From NCBI GenBank assembly GCA_036268615.1, contig DATATV010000025.1, positions 1 through 64,000 of the forward strand: a DNA stretch of 64,000 nucleotides. The letters run 5' to 3'. Source of the stretch: DATATV01 sp036268615 (GTDB taxonomy: Bacteria > Actinomycetota > Actinomycetes > Mycobacteriales > Pseudonocardiaceae). Every line of letters begins with the position of its first letter. The stretch's first letter is position 1. The notes under the pieces are model-generated. The model worked only from the letters and a program-made list of their open reading frames with translations. It had not been told where the DNA came from and made no database searches. Shown piece after piece: positions 56,818 through 64,000 of the stretch. The position numbers and the translations under genes are program-made.

Positions 56818-57471
56818 GTGGAGGAAACCGACACCGGCCTCGGCCTGGTCGGCCGGGTGCTGATCGAAGGACTGGGCATCGCGGCCGGGGACACCTGGCT
56901 GTTCGCCGGCCTGGATCTTGACCTGCCGGGTGGCCAGGCGGTCGCCCTGATGGGGCCGAACGGCTCCGGTAAGTCGACGTTGCTGCGCTGCCTGTACGGC
57001 ATGCAGCCACCGACCGAGGGCAGCATCGCCGTGTTCGGCACGGTGCCCGACGAGCGGTCGGCCGCGTTCCGCCGCGAGGTGTCGGTGCTGATGGACGACT
57101 CCGCGCTGTTCGACGAGTTCAGCCCACGCCAGCATCTCGATCTGCTGCTGCGGTCCTATCCGGACGCGCACTACCCGGCCGACCTGGTCGCCGACCTGCT
57201 GGCGCCGGCCGGACTGGACCACCGGGTGGACGTCCCGGCCGGTGATCTGTCGGCCGGTCAGCGCCGCCGCCTGTTGCTGTTGGGATGTGTGGCCCGACCG
57301 CATCGGCTGCTGCTGTTGGACGAGCCGGAACGCGCGCTCGACACGGACGGCCTGGACTGGCTGGCGGGCCTGGTGGGGGAGAGCACGGCGGCGGGTGCGG
57401 CGGTCGTGCTGGCCAGCCATTCACGGCGGTTGGTCGAGGCGTGCGCCGATCAGATCGTCGAGCTGGGCTGA
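56818..57471 (+). CDS. ABC transporter ATP-binding protein
   Basis: A protein of 217 residues. Walker A is MGPNGSGKSTLLRCLYGM near 43, the signature is reduced to DLSAGQRRRLLLLGCVAR near 141, Walker B is LLLLDEPERALDTDGLDWL near 163, and the switch histidine is in VVLASHSRRLVEA. It starts with GTG at 56818. A large membrane protein follows 91 bp later and is the likely partner, giving an exporter of unknown substrate. Confidence 0.92.
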   Translation: MEETDTGLGLVGRVLIEGLGIAAGDTWLFAGLDLDLPGGQAVALMGPNGSGKSTLLRCLYGMQPPTEGSIAVFGTVPDERSAAFRREVSVLMDDSALFDEFSPRQHLDLLLRSYPDAHYPADLVADLLAPAGLDHRVDVPAGDLSAGQRRRLLLLGCVARPHRLLLLDEPERALDTDGLDWLAGLVGESTAAGAAVVLASHSRRLVEACADQIVELG

Positions 57472-57562
57472 CCTGGTTCGGTTTTCGTGGGGCGGGTGGG
57501 CCGGCCCAGGTGGGGAACTGGGACGATGAACGGTGGGTCGTTCGGCGTGGGGGGCGGATTCG

Positions 57563-58900
57563 GTGGAGACGCGACTGGGGCGGTTCGGCCGGGTCGTCTA
57601 TCAGATCAGTGACCGGTTGTTGACCGTCCTGGCGCTCGCGACCGCCGCTTCCGCGCCGTTCTACGGGCTGGGCGAGCTGCGCGCCGATCTCGTCGGGTCG
57701 GCCGCCACGCCACCGTTGGCGAGCCTGGCCGTCCTCTGTCTCGGGCTCGGCCTGGCCAGTAGATCCTTGCTGCGCCGGGACTTCGTCTGGATCGAGCCGG
57801 CGAAGCTGGCCTGGTCGGACTTCACCGACACACGCGTCATCGGGATCGGCCGGCGGCTCTGGGCGGTCTGGGCGATCCGGTTCGTGGTGGTCGCCTACCT
57901 GACCCTCGCCGCCACGCTCGTCGTCGCCGGTTCGCTGCGCTGGCTGCCGGTCGGCATCGCCCTGTTCGCCGCGACCGCGCTGCTCGCCCTGGTCACCGCC
58001 CGCCGCCGACCCGGCCGCGGCCTGCGCTGGGTCGAGCAGGTCGGCGCATTGTTGTTCGCGGTGCTCGCCGGCGTGCTCGCGGTGACCACCGTCGGGCTGG
58101 GCTGGCTCTGGCTGGTGGTCGGGCTGGCCGGGGTCGGCGTGTTGGTCGCGGCGGTCGGGTCCGGTCGGCCGCGCCGACCGCGCGCCGCGAGTACGGCCGG
58201 CCGGGCCGAACTCGTGGCGAACTTCGGTGAGCGGTTGGCCCGCCGGATGTCGGTGCTCTTCCTCGACCTGCTCGCGCTGTTGCCGGCGGCCCGTCCGTTG
58301 CCCTGGCCGCGGCTGCTCGCCGGCCGCGCCGTGCTCGCCCGCTTTGTCGTCGCGGGGGCGCTCGCTCGGCGCGCGTCGCTCGTGCTGGCGTTGCTGCTGG
58401 TCTGGGCGGTTGCCGTGGTGCGCCTGGTGTTTCCGTTGCTCGATCCGGTGTGGCTGGTCGGAGTCGGCGCCTATTTCGCCGCGTTGCCGTTCGCCGCGGC
58501 GCTCGCGCAGGTGCGGCGGGTGCCGGGACTGCGGCGCTGGCTGGGTTGCACCGATCCCGAGCTGCGGCTGACCACGGCCGCCCTGGTACTGATCGTCACC
58601 GTGCTCTGGCTGCTGGTGGTCGCGCTGTTCGGGGTGCCGTTGACGCTGGGCACCGGACTGGCCGCGCTGCTCGCCGCTGGCGCCGTCGTCCGCACGGTGG
58701 GGCGACCGGCGATGGACTACGGGAACGTGGGCGTCGCGGTGAGTCCGGACGGCAACCTGGTGCCCACCGGACTGATCGTGCAGCTCGCCCGCGGTCCGGA
58801 GGTGCTGGTGATCGGGTTGATCGTCGCCGGCAGCGGACTCGCGCCCGGCGTTGTCCTGCTCGTGGTGCTCGGGCTGGCGATTTTCGGCACCCTGCACTGA
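57563..58900 (+). CDS. Large polytopic membrane protein, probable ABC partner (DUF6297-like)
   Basis: A protein of 445 residues with about 10 to 12 hydrophobic helices. The soluble loops are short and arginine-rich. Position after an ABC ATPase gene and the overall shape recall the DUF6297 membrane proteins of actinobacteria, which accompany such ATPases; I am not certain of the family. The GTG at 57563 (ribosome site GGGGGGCGG) is preferred over GTG 57533. The product may form an ABC exporter with the upstream ATPase. Confidence 0.72.
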   Translation: METRLGRFGRVVYQISDRLLTVLALATAASAPFYGLGELRADLVGSAATPPLASLAVLCLGLGLASRSLLRRDFVWIEPAKLAWSDFTDTRVIGIGRRLWAVWAIRFVVVAYLTLAATLVVAGSLRWLPVGIALFAATALLALVTARRRPGRGLRWVEQVGALLFAVLAGVLAVTTVGLGWLWLVVGLAGVGVLVAAVGSGRPRRPRAASTAGRAELVANFGERLARRMSVLFLDLLALLPAARPLPWPRLLAGRAVLARFVVAGALARRASLVLALLLVWAVAVVRLVFPLLDPVWLVGVGAYFAALPFAAALAQVRRVPGLRRWLGCTDPELRLTTAALVLIVTVLWLLVVALFGVPLTLGTGLAALLAAGAVVRTVGRPAMDYGNVGVAVSPDGNLVPTGLIVQLARGPEVLVIGLIVAGSGLAPGVVLLVVLGLAIFGTLH

Positions 58901-58936
58901 CTTCCGCCACGCACCGGCCTGGGTCCGGGCAGCTGG

Positions 58937-60322
58937 TCAGCGGGCCGCGTCGGCGCGAATGTGCAGCGGTTGGGCGAGGTTCGCCTCCTCGATGCTCAGC
59001 GCGCGCTCGAACAATGGCCGCGCCTCGGCCGCCTGACCCAGGTCGCGCAGCGCGTTGGCCAGGTTGTTCAGGCCGATGGCCACGATCCGGTGGGTCGGGC
59101 CGTAGGTCGCCTCGGTGATCGCCAGCGCGCGCTCGAACAGCGGCTTCGCCTCGGCCGGCCGACCCTGCCCGCGCAGCGCGTGCGCGAGGTTGTTGAGTTT
59201 CGCCGCGACGGCCGGGTGGTCGGGGCCGTAGCTGGTCTCGGCGATACGCACGGCCCGCTCGTAGAGCCGCTCGGCCTTGATCGGTTGATCCAGTTCCAGC
59301 AGGGCACCGGCCAGATTGTTCAGTCCGGTGGCGACAATCGGGTGGTGCTCGCCGTAACACGCCTCGGTGATGTGCAGGGCCCGCTCGTAGAGCTGCTTCG
59401 CCTCAGCGGCGTCACCCAGGTCGCGCAGCGCGTTCGCGAGGTTGTTCAGGTCGCTGGCGACCGTCGGATGGGTCCGGCCGTGCGCGGTCTCGTCGATGGC
59501 CAATGCGCGTTCGTAGAGCGGTTTCGCCTCGGCGGCCCGGCCCAGGTCGCGCAGCACGCCGGCCAGGCTGGTCAGGTCGGTGGCGACGGCGGGATGGTTC
59601 GGGCCGTGCGCGGTCTCGTCGATGCTCAGTGCGCGTTCGTAGAGCGGCCGGGCGTCGGTGGGATGACCGAGGTCGCGCAGCAGGCCGGCGAGGTTGGTCA
59701 GGCCGGTGGCGCTGCCGGCCACCTCGTCGCCGCGACTGTTGATCGCCAGGATCGGCACGATGTCGCTCCAGTTCACCCCCGGTCCGCTCAGCCGTGGCGG
59801 CGCGACCCGGCGCGGGGCGTCCTCCACGGCCGCGGCCGGTTCGGCGGTCGCCGTCTCCCCACCGGTGAACGCGTCGTCCACCGTGGGCTCGACCCGTTGG
59901 GCGGCACCGGGTTGACGAGCGGCCGGGCGGAACGCGGTCGCCGCGTCGGCGAGCGCGATCAGCAACCGCCGGCCGAAACTCCGCTGCTCACCGGCGCTGC
60001 CCAGGAGGGCCACGACGTAACCGGCCAGCTTCTTCAGCACGACCGGTGCCGCGATTCCCACCGCGACACCGAGCGGGATGGTGGACACGACGCCGGTGCG
60101 TTCGGCTCCCCAGGCCGCCGCCGCGCCGATCGCGCAGTGCAGCAGGACCGACACCGCGTAGGCGTCGCCGCCGGGACCGTAGGGGTACTGCCAGGGTCGG
60201 CTCGTGGCGCGCCGGCTCGCCTCTAAGTAGATCAACGCGCGGTTGGCCGCAGCGCCCGCCAGCCCCCAGAGGGCGTACAGCCACATGGCAAGACCGTACG
60301 GTAGCCGGGTTGTGCTGACCAT
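58937..60322 (-). CDS. Membrane-anchored tetratricopeptide repeat protein
   Basis: A protein of 461 residues. Three or four hydrophobic segments in the first 120 residues are followed by a proline/alanine-rich linker and six 42-residue TPR units of kinesin light chain type from about residue 205 (LYERALSIDETAHGPNHPAV, LYERALAIDETAHGRTHPTV and so on). The units are very alike, suggesting recent expansion. It probably holds a protein partner at the membrane. It is divergent from the GNAT-AAA+ fusion gene with 241 bp between starts, which hints at a shared task (inference). Confidence 0.88.
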   Translation of the reverse strand: MVSTTRLPYGLAMWLYALWGLAGAAANRALIYLEASRRATSRPWQYPYGPGGDAYAVSVLLHCAIGAAAAWGAERTGVVSTIPLGVAVGIAAPVVLKKLAGYVVALLGSAGEQRSFGRRLLIALADAATAFRPAARQPGAAQRVEPTVDDAFTGGETATAEPAAAVEDAPRRVAPPRLSGPGVNWSDIVPILAINSRGDEVAGSATGLTNLAGLLRDLGHPTDARPLYERALSIDETAHGPNHPAVATDLTSLAGVLRDLGRAAEAKPLYERALAIDETAHGRTHPTVASDLNNLANALRDLGDAAEAKQLYERALHITEACYGEHHPIVATGLNNLAGALLELDQPIKAERLYERAVRIAETSYGPDHPAVAAKLNNLAHALRGQGRPAEAKPLFERALAITEATYGPTHRIVAIGLNNLANALRDLGQAAEARPLFERALSIEEANLAQPLHIRADAAR

Positions 60323-60563
60323 ACTGCCGTTCGGGCGGCGTTTGTCGTTACCCGGCGGCTGACGACCTGACCGAGGAGCCGCCGGACAACGTCGCTGATC
60401 ACGGCGCCGGGCGGCGGCCACGGGAAGCCCGACGGGTCGATGCGCGGCGGCACCTGACCGTGCGGCGGCGTCCACACCGACAGCGCCCGCGGTGTGAACC
60501 CGGTCGACTCCGGCCGTCATCTCCCGCACAATGCACGTCTCGGCTACGGGGCGGTGGGCGACG

Positions 60564-61844
60564 ATGCCGGCTTGGCGACTGCGCGATTTTCACGACGGCG
60601 ACCTGGACCAGGCGATCCAGGTATGGGACCAGAGCCAGCCCGACGGCGGACCGCGACCGGTCTTCCCGGTCTCCGAGGTGATGGCCGCCGCGCGGGCCGG
60701 CCAGCCTGCGGTGGTCGCGGTTGTCGGCGACGAACTCGTCGGCATGGCACTGGCCCAGGCCGAGGGCGAACGCGCCTGGGTGCTGCTGGTGGCGCTCGCC
60801 GCCCGCTGGCGGCACCGCGGAATCGGCAGCGCGCTGCTCGCCGAACTGGAGCGCCGGTTGCGGCCGCTGGGCGTGCGCCGGATCAGCGCGCTGTTACCCG
60901 AGGGCGCCACCGGCAGCGAGGCACTGCGCCGGTCCGGCTACACCGTCCGGGACGGGTTGACGTACTACGAGAAGCTCGAACACCTCGGCCCGGCCGACGC
61001 CGGGCTGCTCACCGCGCTGGGTGGACGCGTGCTGGCCACCGGCCTGTGGGACGCGCTGGCCGGGATGGAACGGGAGAAGCAGGTCATCGAGCGGCGGATC
61101 GTGCTGCCGCTGAAGCAGCCCGCGCTGGCCGACCGATATGGTGTCGCTCCGCCGAAAGCCGCCATCCTGTTCGGGCCGCCGGGCACCGGGAAGACGAGTT
61201 TCGCCAAGGCGGTCGCGTCCCGGCTCGGGTGGCCGTTCGTCGAGTTGTTCCCGTCCCGGCTGGCGGCGGCGACCGGCGAGGGGTTGGCCGCCTCGCTGCG
61301 CGACGCGTTCGCCGATCTCGCCGAACTCGAAGCGGTGCTGTTGTTCATCGACGAGGTCGAGGAGATCGCCGGTACCCGGTCGGGCCTGGCCGCCGATCCT
61401 GGCCACGGAGTCACCAACGAACTGCTCAAGCTCATTCCCGGTTTCCGCGAGCACGACGACCGATTGCTGATCTGCGCGACGAATTCGGTCAGCTCGCTGG
61501 ACCCGGCTTTCCTGCGGCCGGGTCGGTTCGACTACGTCATTCCGATCGGGCCGCCGGACCCGGCCGCACGGGCGGCGATCTGGACGCGGTACCTCGGGCC
61601 GGCGGCCGGCGAGGTGGACGTGTTGCGCCTCGTCGACGCGAGCGAGATGTTCACCCCCGCCGACATCGAGTTCGCCGCGCGCAAGGGAGCCCAGACGGCG
61701 TTCGAACGCGAGGTGACCCACCGGGAGGGCCGGCCGGCGAGCACCGAGGACTATCTCGACGCCGTCGGCGACACCCGGCCGACGCTGACCGACGCCGCGC
61801 TGACCGCGTTCGGTCAGGACATCGAGTCCTACACCCGGATGTAA
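60564..61844 (+). CDS. GNAT acetyltransferase fused to an AAA+ ATPase
   Basis: A protein of 426 residues. Residues 1-135 are a GNAT domain: WRLRDFHDGDLDQAIQVWDQ, then ALAARWRHRGIGSALLAELE as acetyl-CoA loop and LRRSGYTVRDGLTYYEK at its end. Residues about 160-420 are an FtsH/Cdc48-like AAA+ module: Walker A GPPGTGKT at 204-211, Walker B LLFIDEVEE, sensor-1 ICATNS near N307, and the arginine-finger region FLRPGRFDYVIP near 317-327. All key residues of both parts look intact. Acetylation coupled to ATP-driven remodelling of a protein is implied. The ATG at 60564 is favoured. Confidence 0.9.
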   Translation: MPAWRLRDFHDGDLDQAIQVWDQSQPDGGPRPVFPVSEVMAAARAGQPAVVAVVGDELVGMALAQAEGERAWVLLVALAARWRHRGIGSALLAELERRLRPLGVRRISALLPEGATGSEALRRSGYTVRDGLTYYEKLEHLGPADAGLLTALGGRVLATGLWDALAGMEREKQVIERRIVLPLKQPALADRYGVAPPKAAILFGPPGTGKTSFAKAVASRLGWPFVELFPSRLAAATGEGLAASLRDAFADLAELEAVLLFIDEVEEIAGTRSGLAADPGHGVTNELLKLIPGFREHDDRLLICATNSVSSLDPAFLRPGRFDYVIPIGPPDPAARAAIWTRYLGPAAGEVDVLRLVDASEMFTPADIEFAARKGAQTAFEREVTHREGRPASTEDYLDAVGDTRPTLTDAALTAFGQDIESYTRM

Positions 61845-61852
61845 TCCTTTTC

Positions 61853-61868
61853 CGGCCGACTTCGGCCG
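61853..61868 (+). terminator. Short hairpin after the GNAT-AAA+ gene
   Basis: CGGCCG (61853-61858) and CGGCCG (61863-61868) around ACTT, 8 bp after the stop. A small but GC-rich stem; the neighbouring 150 bp up to the next gene hold nothing else recognisable. Confidence 0.45.
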
Positions 61869-62021
61869 ACATTTCCACGGATGGAAAATCATCCGAATGG
61901 CCTATTTTGCCCGCTTTCGGAAGTCTTGCGGGTAGGTTGGGCGGGTCGGCTCCGCAGACCCCGGTGGCGGGCCCCTCGCGCCCGTCGAAGCGTCGAATTT
62001 CTTTCTGTGGAAGGGAAATCC

Positions 62022-62882
62022 ATGTCACCGGGCTCCTTCACGCGCCGGGCCACGCTCAGATCCGTGGCTGCCGGGGCCGCTGTCGCGGCCACCGCGTCCG
62101 TCGCTCCGTTCGCCGCCGGCACCGCCGACGCTGCACCGGGGCGATCCGGCGGCAGGCCGAAGCCGACGATCGTGTTGGTGCACGGCGCGTGGGCCGACGG
62201 CTCGTCGTGGAGCGAGGTGCTGCCCCGGTTGCTGCGTGACGGCTACACCGTCAAGGCGCCGCCCAACCCGTTGCGCAGCCTGGCCGGCGACGCGGCCAGC
62301 ATCGCCGACTTCCTGTCGACCGTGCCCGGACCGGTCGTGCTGGTCGGCCACTCCTACGGCGGGGCGGTCATCACCAACGCCGCCACCCGCAACCCCAACG
62401 TCAAGGCGCTCGTCTTCATCAACGCGTTCGTGCCGGAACAGGGCGAGAACGTGCTCCAGCTGACCGCCGCCCAGCCCGGTTCCGCCCTCGCCGTCGCCGA
62501 TCCGACCACGGTCTTCTCGTTCGTGCCCTATCCGAACGGGCCGGCCGGCGACGTGGACCTCTATCTGCTGCCCGCCGTGTTCGCCAACTCGTTCGCCAGT
62601 GACCTGCCGGCGCACACCTCGGCGGTGCTCGGCGCGGCCCAGCGCCCGCTGAGTTTCGCCGCGGGCGGCGCAGCGTCCGGCACGCCGGCCTGGAAGACGA
62701 TCCCCTCCTGGTATCTCGTCGGCACGGCCGACAAGGTCATTCCGCCGGCCGAACAACGGATCATGGCCAAACGGGCCGGCGCGCGCACCTTCGAGGTGAA
62801 GGCGTCCCACCTGTCGATGATCTCGCACCCCGAGGTCGCCACCGACGTGATCGAGAAGGCGGCCGGCTCGGTCGCCGGTTGA
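62022..62882 (+). CDS. Exported alpha/beta hydrolase (Tat substrate)
   Basis: A protein of 286 residues. A Tat signal is visible: FTRRATLRSVAAGAAVAATA, cleavage near TADAA-PG. The hydrolase domain has VLVHGAWADGSSWSEVLPRL, nucleophile elbow VLVGHSYGGAVITNAA (Ser near 110) and late KASHLSMISHPEV (His). This branch is often annotated as EstC-like or salicylate esterase-type. GGAAGGG lies 8 bases before the ATG. An SDR gene follows 10 bp later in the same operon, so a secreted ester cleavage and an intracellular redox step may be linked. Confidence 0.92.
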   Translation: MSPGSFTRRATLRSVAAGAAVAATASVAPFAAGTADAAPGRSGGRPKPTIVLVHGAWADGSSWSEVLPRLLRDGYTVKAPPNPLRSLAGDAASIADFLSTVPGPVVLVGHSYGGAVITNAATRNPNVKALVFINAFVPEQGENVLQLTAAQPGSALAVADPTTVFSFVPYPNGPAGDVDLYLLPAVFANSFASDLPAHTSAVLGAAQRPLSFAAGGAASGTPAWKTIPSWYLVGTADKVIPPAEQRIMAKRAGARTFEVKASHLSMISHPEVATDVIEKAAGSVAG

Positions 62883-62892
62883 GGAGTTCGTG

Positions 62893-63681
62893 ATGGATCT
62901 ACATCTGGCCGGCAAGGTCGCCGTTGTCACCGGCGCGAGCAAGGGCATCGGCCTGGCGGTGACCACCGCGCTGGCCGGCGAGGGCGTGCGGGTGATGGCC
63001 GGCGCCCGCGCCGTCGGTGCCGAACTGGCGGCGCTGGCCGCGGCCGGTGACGTGCATCCGGTCGCGCTCGACCTGAGCACACCGGACGCACCGGCCCGAC
63101 TCGTCGACGCGGCGGTCGAAACGTTCGGTGGGCTGGACATCCTGGTCAACAACGTCGGTGCGGTCGCGCCGCGGCTGGGCGGTTTCCTGTCGGTCACCGA
63201 CGACGACTGGACCGCCACCCTCACCATCAACTTCCTCAGCGCGGTGCGCACCACCCGGGCCGCGCTGCCGCACCTGCTCGAACACGGCGCGGGCACGATC
63301 GTGACGATCAGCTCGGTCAACGCGTTCCTGCCCGATCCGCTGGTGATGGACTACAGCGCGGCCAAGGCGGCGCTGGCCAACTTCATGAAGTCGCTGTCCA
63401 AGGAGGTCGGGCCGAAGGGTGTGCGGGTAAACTCGGTCAGTCCCGGGCCGGTGGCCACCGCGTTGTGGTTGGGCGACAACGGGGTCGCCGCCACGATCGG
63501 CCGCGCAAACGGCACTCGGTCCGACGCGATCGCCAAGCAGGCCGCCGGTGACGCGGTGACCGGCCGGTTCACCCGCCCGGAGGAGGTGGCCGATCTCGTT
63601 CTCCTGCTGGCCAGCGACCGCGCCGGCAACGTCACCGGCGCCGACTTCACCATCGACGGCGGCCTGATCACCACCCTGTGA
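62893..63681 (+). CDS. Short-chain dehydrogenase/reductase (SDR)
   Basis: A protein of 262 residues. VAVVTGASKGIGLAV is the TGxxxGIG motif, ILVNNVGAV near 86 is an NNVG form of NNAG, and ITISSVNAF with DYSAAKAAL gives Ser-Tyr-Lys. VNSVSPGPVATALW and DFTIDGGLITTL complete the classical pattern. GAGGAG lies 6 bases before the ATG at 62893. It follows the exported hydrolase by 10 bp. It ends before a hairpin terminator shared with the convergent rhamnosidase-like gene. Confidence 0.94.
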   Translation: MDLHLAGKVAVVTGASKGIGLAVTTALAGEGVRVMAGARAVGAELAALAAAGDVHPVALDLSTPDAPARLVDAAVETFGGLDILVNNVGAVAPRLGGFLSVTDDDWTATLTINFLSAVRTTRAALPHLLEHGAGTIVTISSVNAFLPDPLVMDYSAAKAALANFMKSLSKEVGPKGVRVNSVSPGPVATALWLGDNGVAATIGRANGTRSDAIAKQAAGDAVTGRFTRPEEVADLVLLLASDRAGNVTGADFTIDGGLITTL

Positions 63682-63710
63682 GCCGACAGTCCGTTGTGGA
63701 CCGACGCGTC

Positions 63711-63745
63711 GGCCCCCGACCCGGTCGGACACCGGAGCGGGGGCC
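63711..63745. terminator. Two-part hairpin terminator between convergent genes
   Basis: GGCCCCCG (63711-63718) with CGGGGGCC (63738-63745), and inside it CCGGT (63721-63725) with ACCGG (63731-63735). It lies 9 bp before the stop of the minus-strand gene and 30 bp after the SDR stop. Confidence 0.75.
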
Positions 63746-63754
63746 GCCGCGGGC

Positions 63755-64000
63755 TCAGCCGAGCAACTCGGTGCGACCCGAGCCGACCCGGTAGAGCACC
63801 TTGTCCCCGGACCTGCCAACGTACTTCGCGTCGCCCGCCCCGACGGTGCGCACGTGTGCACCCGCCGACGCCGGCAGCGCCACGGTGGCGGTCGTGTTGT
63901 CCGGCACGGTCAGCGTGAGCGACAGCCCGGCCGGGCCGGTGGCCTGCCAGCTCACCGAGACCGGGCCGTGCTCGGTCCACTCGGTGCCGCTGGCCGAGCG
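63755..64000 (-). CDS. Alpha-L-rhamnosidase-like protein, C-terminal end (runs off the right edge)
   Basis: The frame is open from the window edge to the stop at 63755 and gives the last 81 residues. GPVSVSWQATGPAGLSLTLT, VPDNTTATVALPASAG and KVLYRVGSGRTELLG follow the C-terminal beta-sandwich of GH78 alpha-L-rhamnosidases (usual text close to VPxNTTATV-VPA and the final xVGSGxYxF). The catalytic barrel is outside the window, so another glycoside hydrolase with the same terminal domain cannot be excluded. Confidence 0.65.
   Translation of the reverse strand, partial: RSASGTEWTEHGPVSVSWQATGPAGLSLTLTVPDNTTATVALPASAGAHVRTVGAGDAKYVGRSGDKVLYRVGSGRTELLG

Overview
The window is a gene-dense, GC-rich (about 70 percent) chromosomal stretch of an actinomycete. 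The evidence is GC at third codon positions near 90 percent in most genes, frequent GTG starts, stop/start overlaps of the ATGA, GTGA and TGATG kind, F420-type LLM oxidoreductases, and many TetR, MarR, HxlR, PadR and GntR regulators. The lineage cannot be fixed from the sequence; a Pseudonocardiales-type soil actinomycete is a guess. No rRNA, tRNA, CRISPR array, prophage or transposase was seen.

Layout. 1-5.1 kb: edge of a flotillin/NfeD pair, a reductase, an AhpD-like protein with a divergent MarR gene, an ABC-2 exporter and two small membrane proteins. 5.3-12.5 kb: alpha/beta hydrolases, two F420-type LLM oxidoreductases with an HxlR regulator, a YwqK-like protein and a hydrolase-TetR pair. 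11.8-14.2 kb: a complete alkane hydroxylase operon (alkB, two rubredoxins, TetR) with an inverted-repeat operator. 14.2-18.1 kb: DinB, SDR, MaoC and two transglutaminase-like genes, plus the remnant of a metallophosphoesterase gene.

18.2-23.7 kb is the most distinctive part. It is a variant of the Nit1C type of nitrogen-starvation/nitrilase cluster: MSMEG_0570 family, MSMEG_0572/Sll0783 family, an AmiS/UreI-like amide channel, MSMEG_0568-type radical SAM, a GNAT plus AIR-synthase fusion, and a carbon-nitrogen hydrolase. Long perfect hairpins cut it into transcription units, and it has a low-GC, strongly structured leader and a recurring GAAAC-containing motif.

23.8-33.4 kb: PadR, MFS transporter and 4,5-dihydroxyphthalate decarboxylase-like protein; two unrelated metallophosphoesterases separated by an inverted pair of palindromic repeats; TetR with a divergent acyl-CoA ligase; and a cysteine-free ribosomal protein L36 paralogue. 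33.7-46.0 kb: a GntR gene followed by a tightly coupled ten-gene operon (PLP lyase, five-component peptide-type ABC importer, SDR, NodB/PuuE-type hydrolase, M20 amidohydrolase, S9 peptidase). It looks like a dedicated import-and-degradation route for one amide, imide or peptide compound.

46-55.3 kb: FMN reductase with an orphan palindromic operator, AraC/GlxA-type regulator, repeats, and a second Dpp/Opp importer on the minus strand with a fused double ATPase. A long AT-rich intergenic region with face-to-face promoters follows, then a TetR gene behind a perfect 15-bp palindrome. 56-64 kb: DUF1003, an ABC ATPase with a large membrane protein, a TPR protein, an unusual GNAT-AAA+ fusion, an exported alpha/beta hydrolase, an SDR, and the end of an alpha-L-rhamnosidase-like gene at the right edge.
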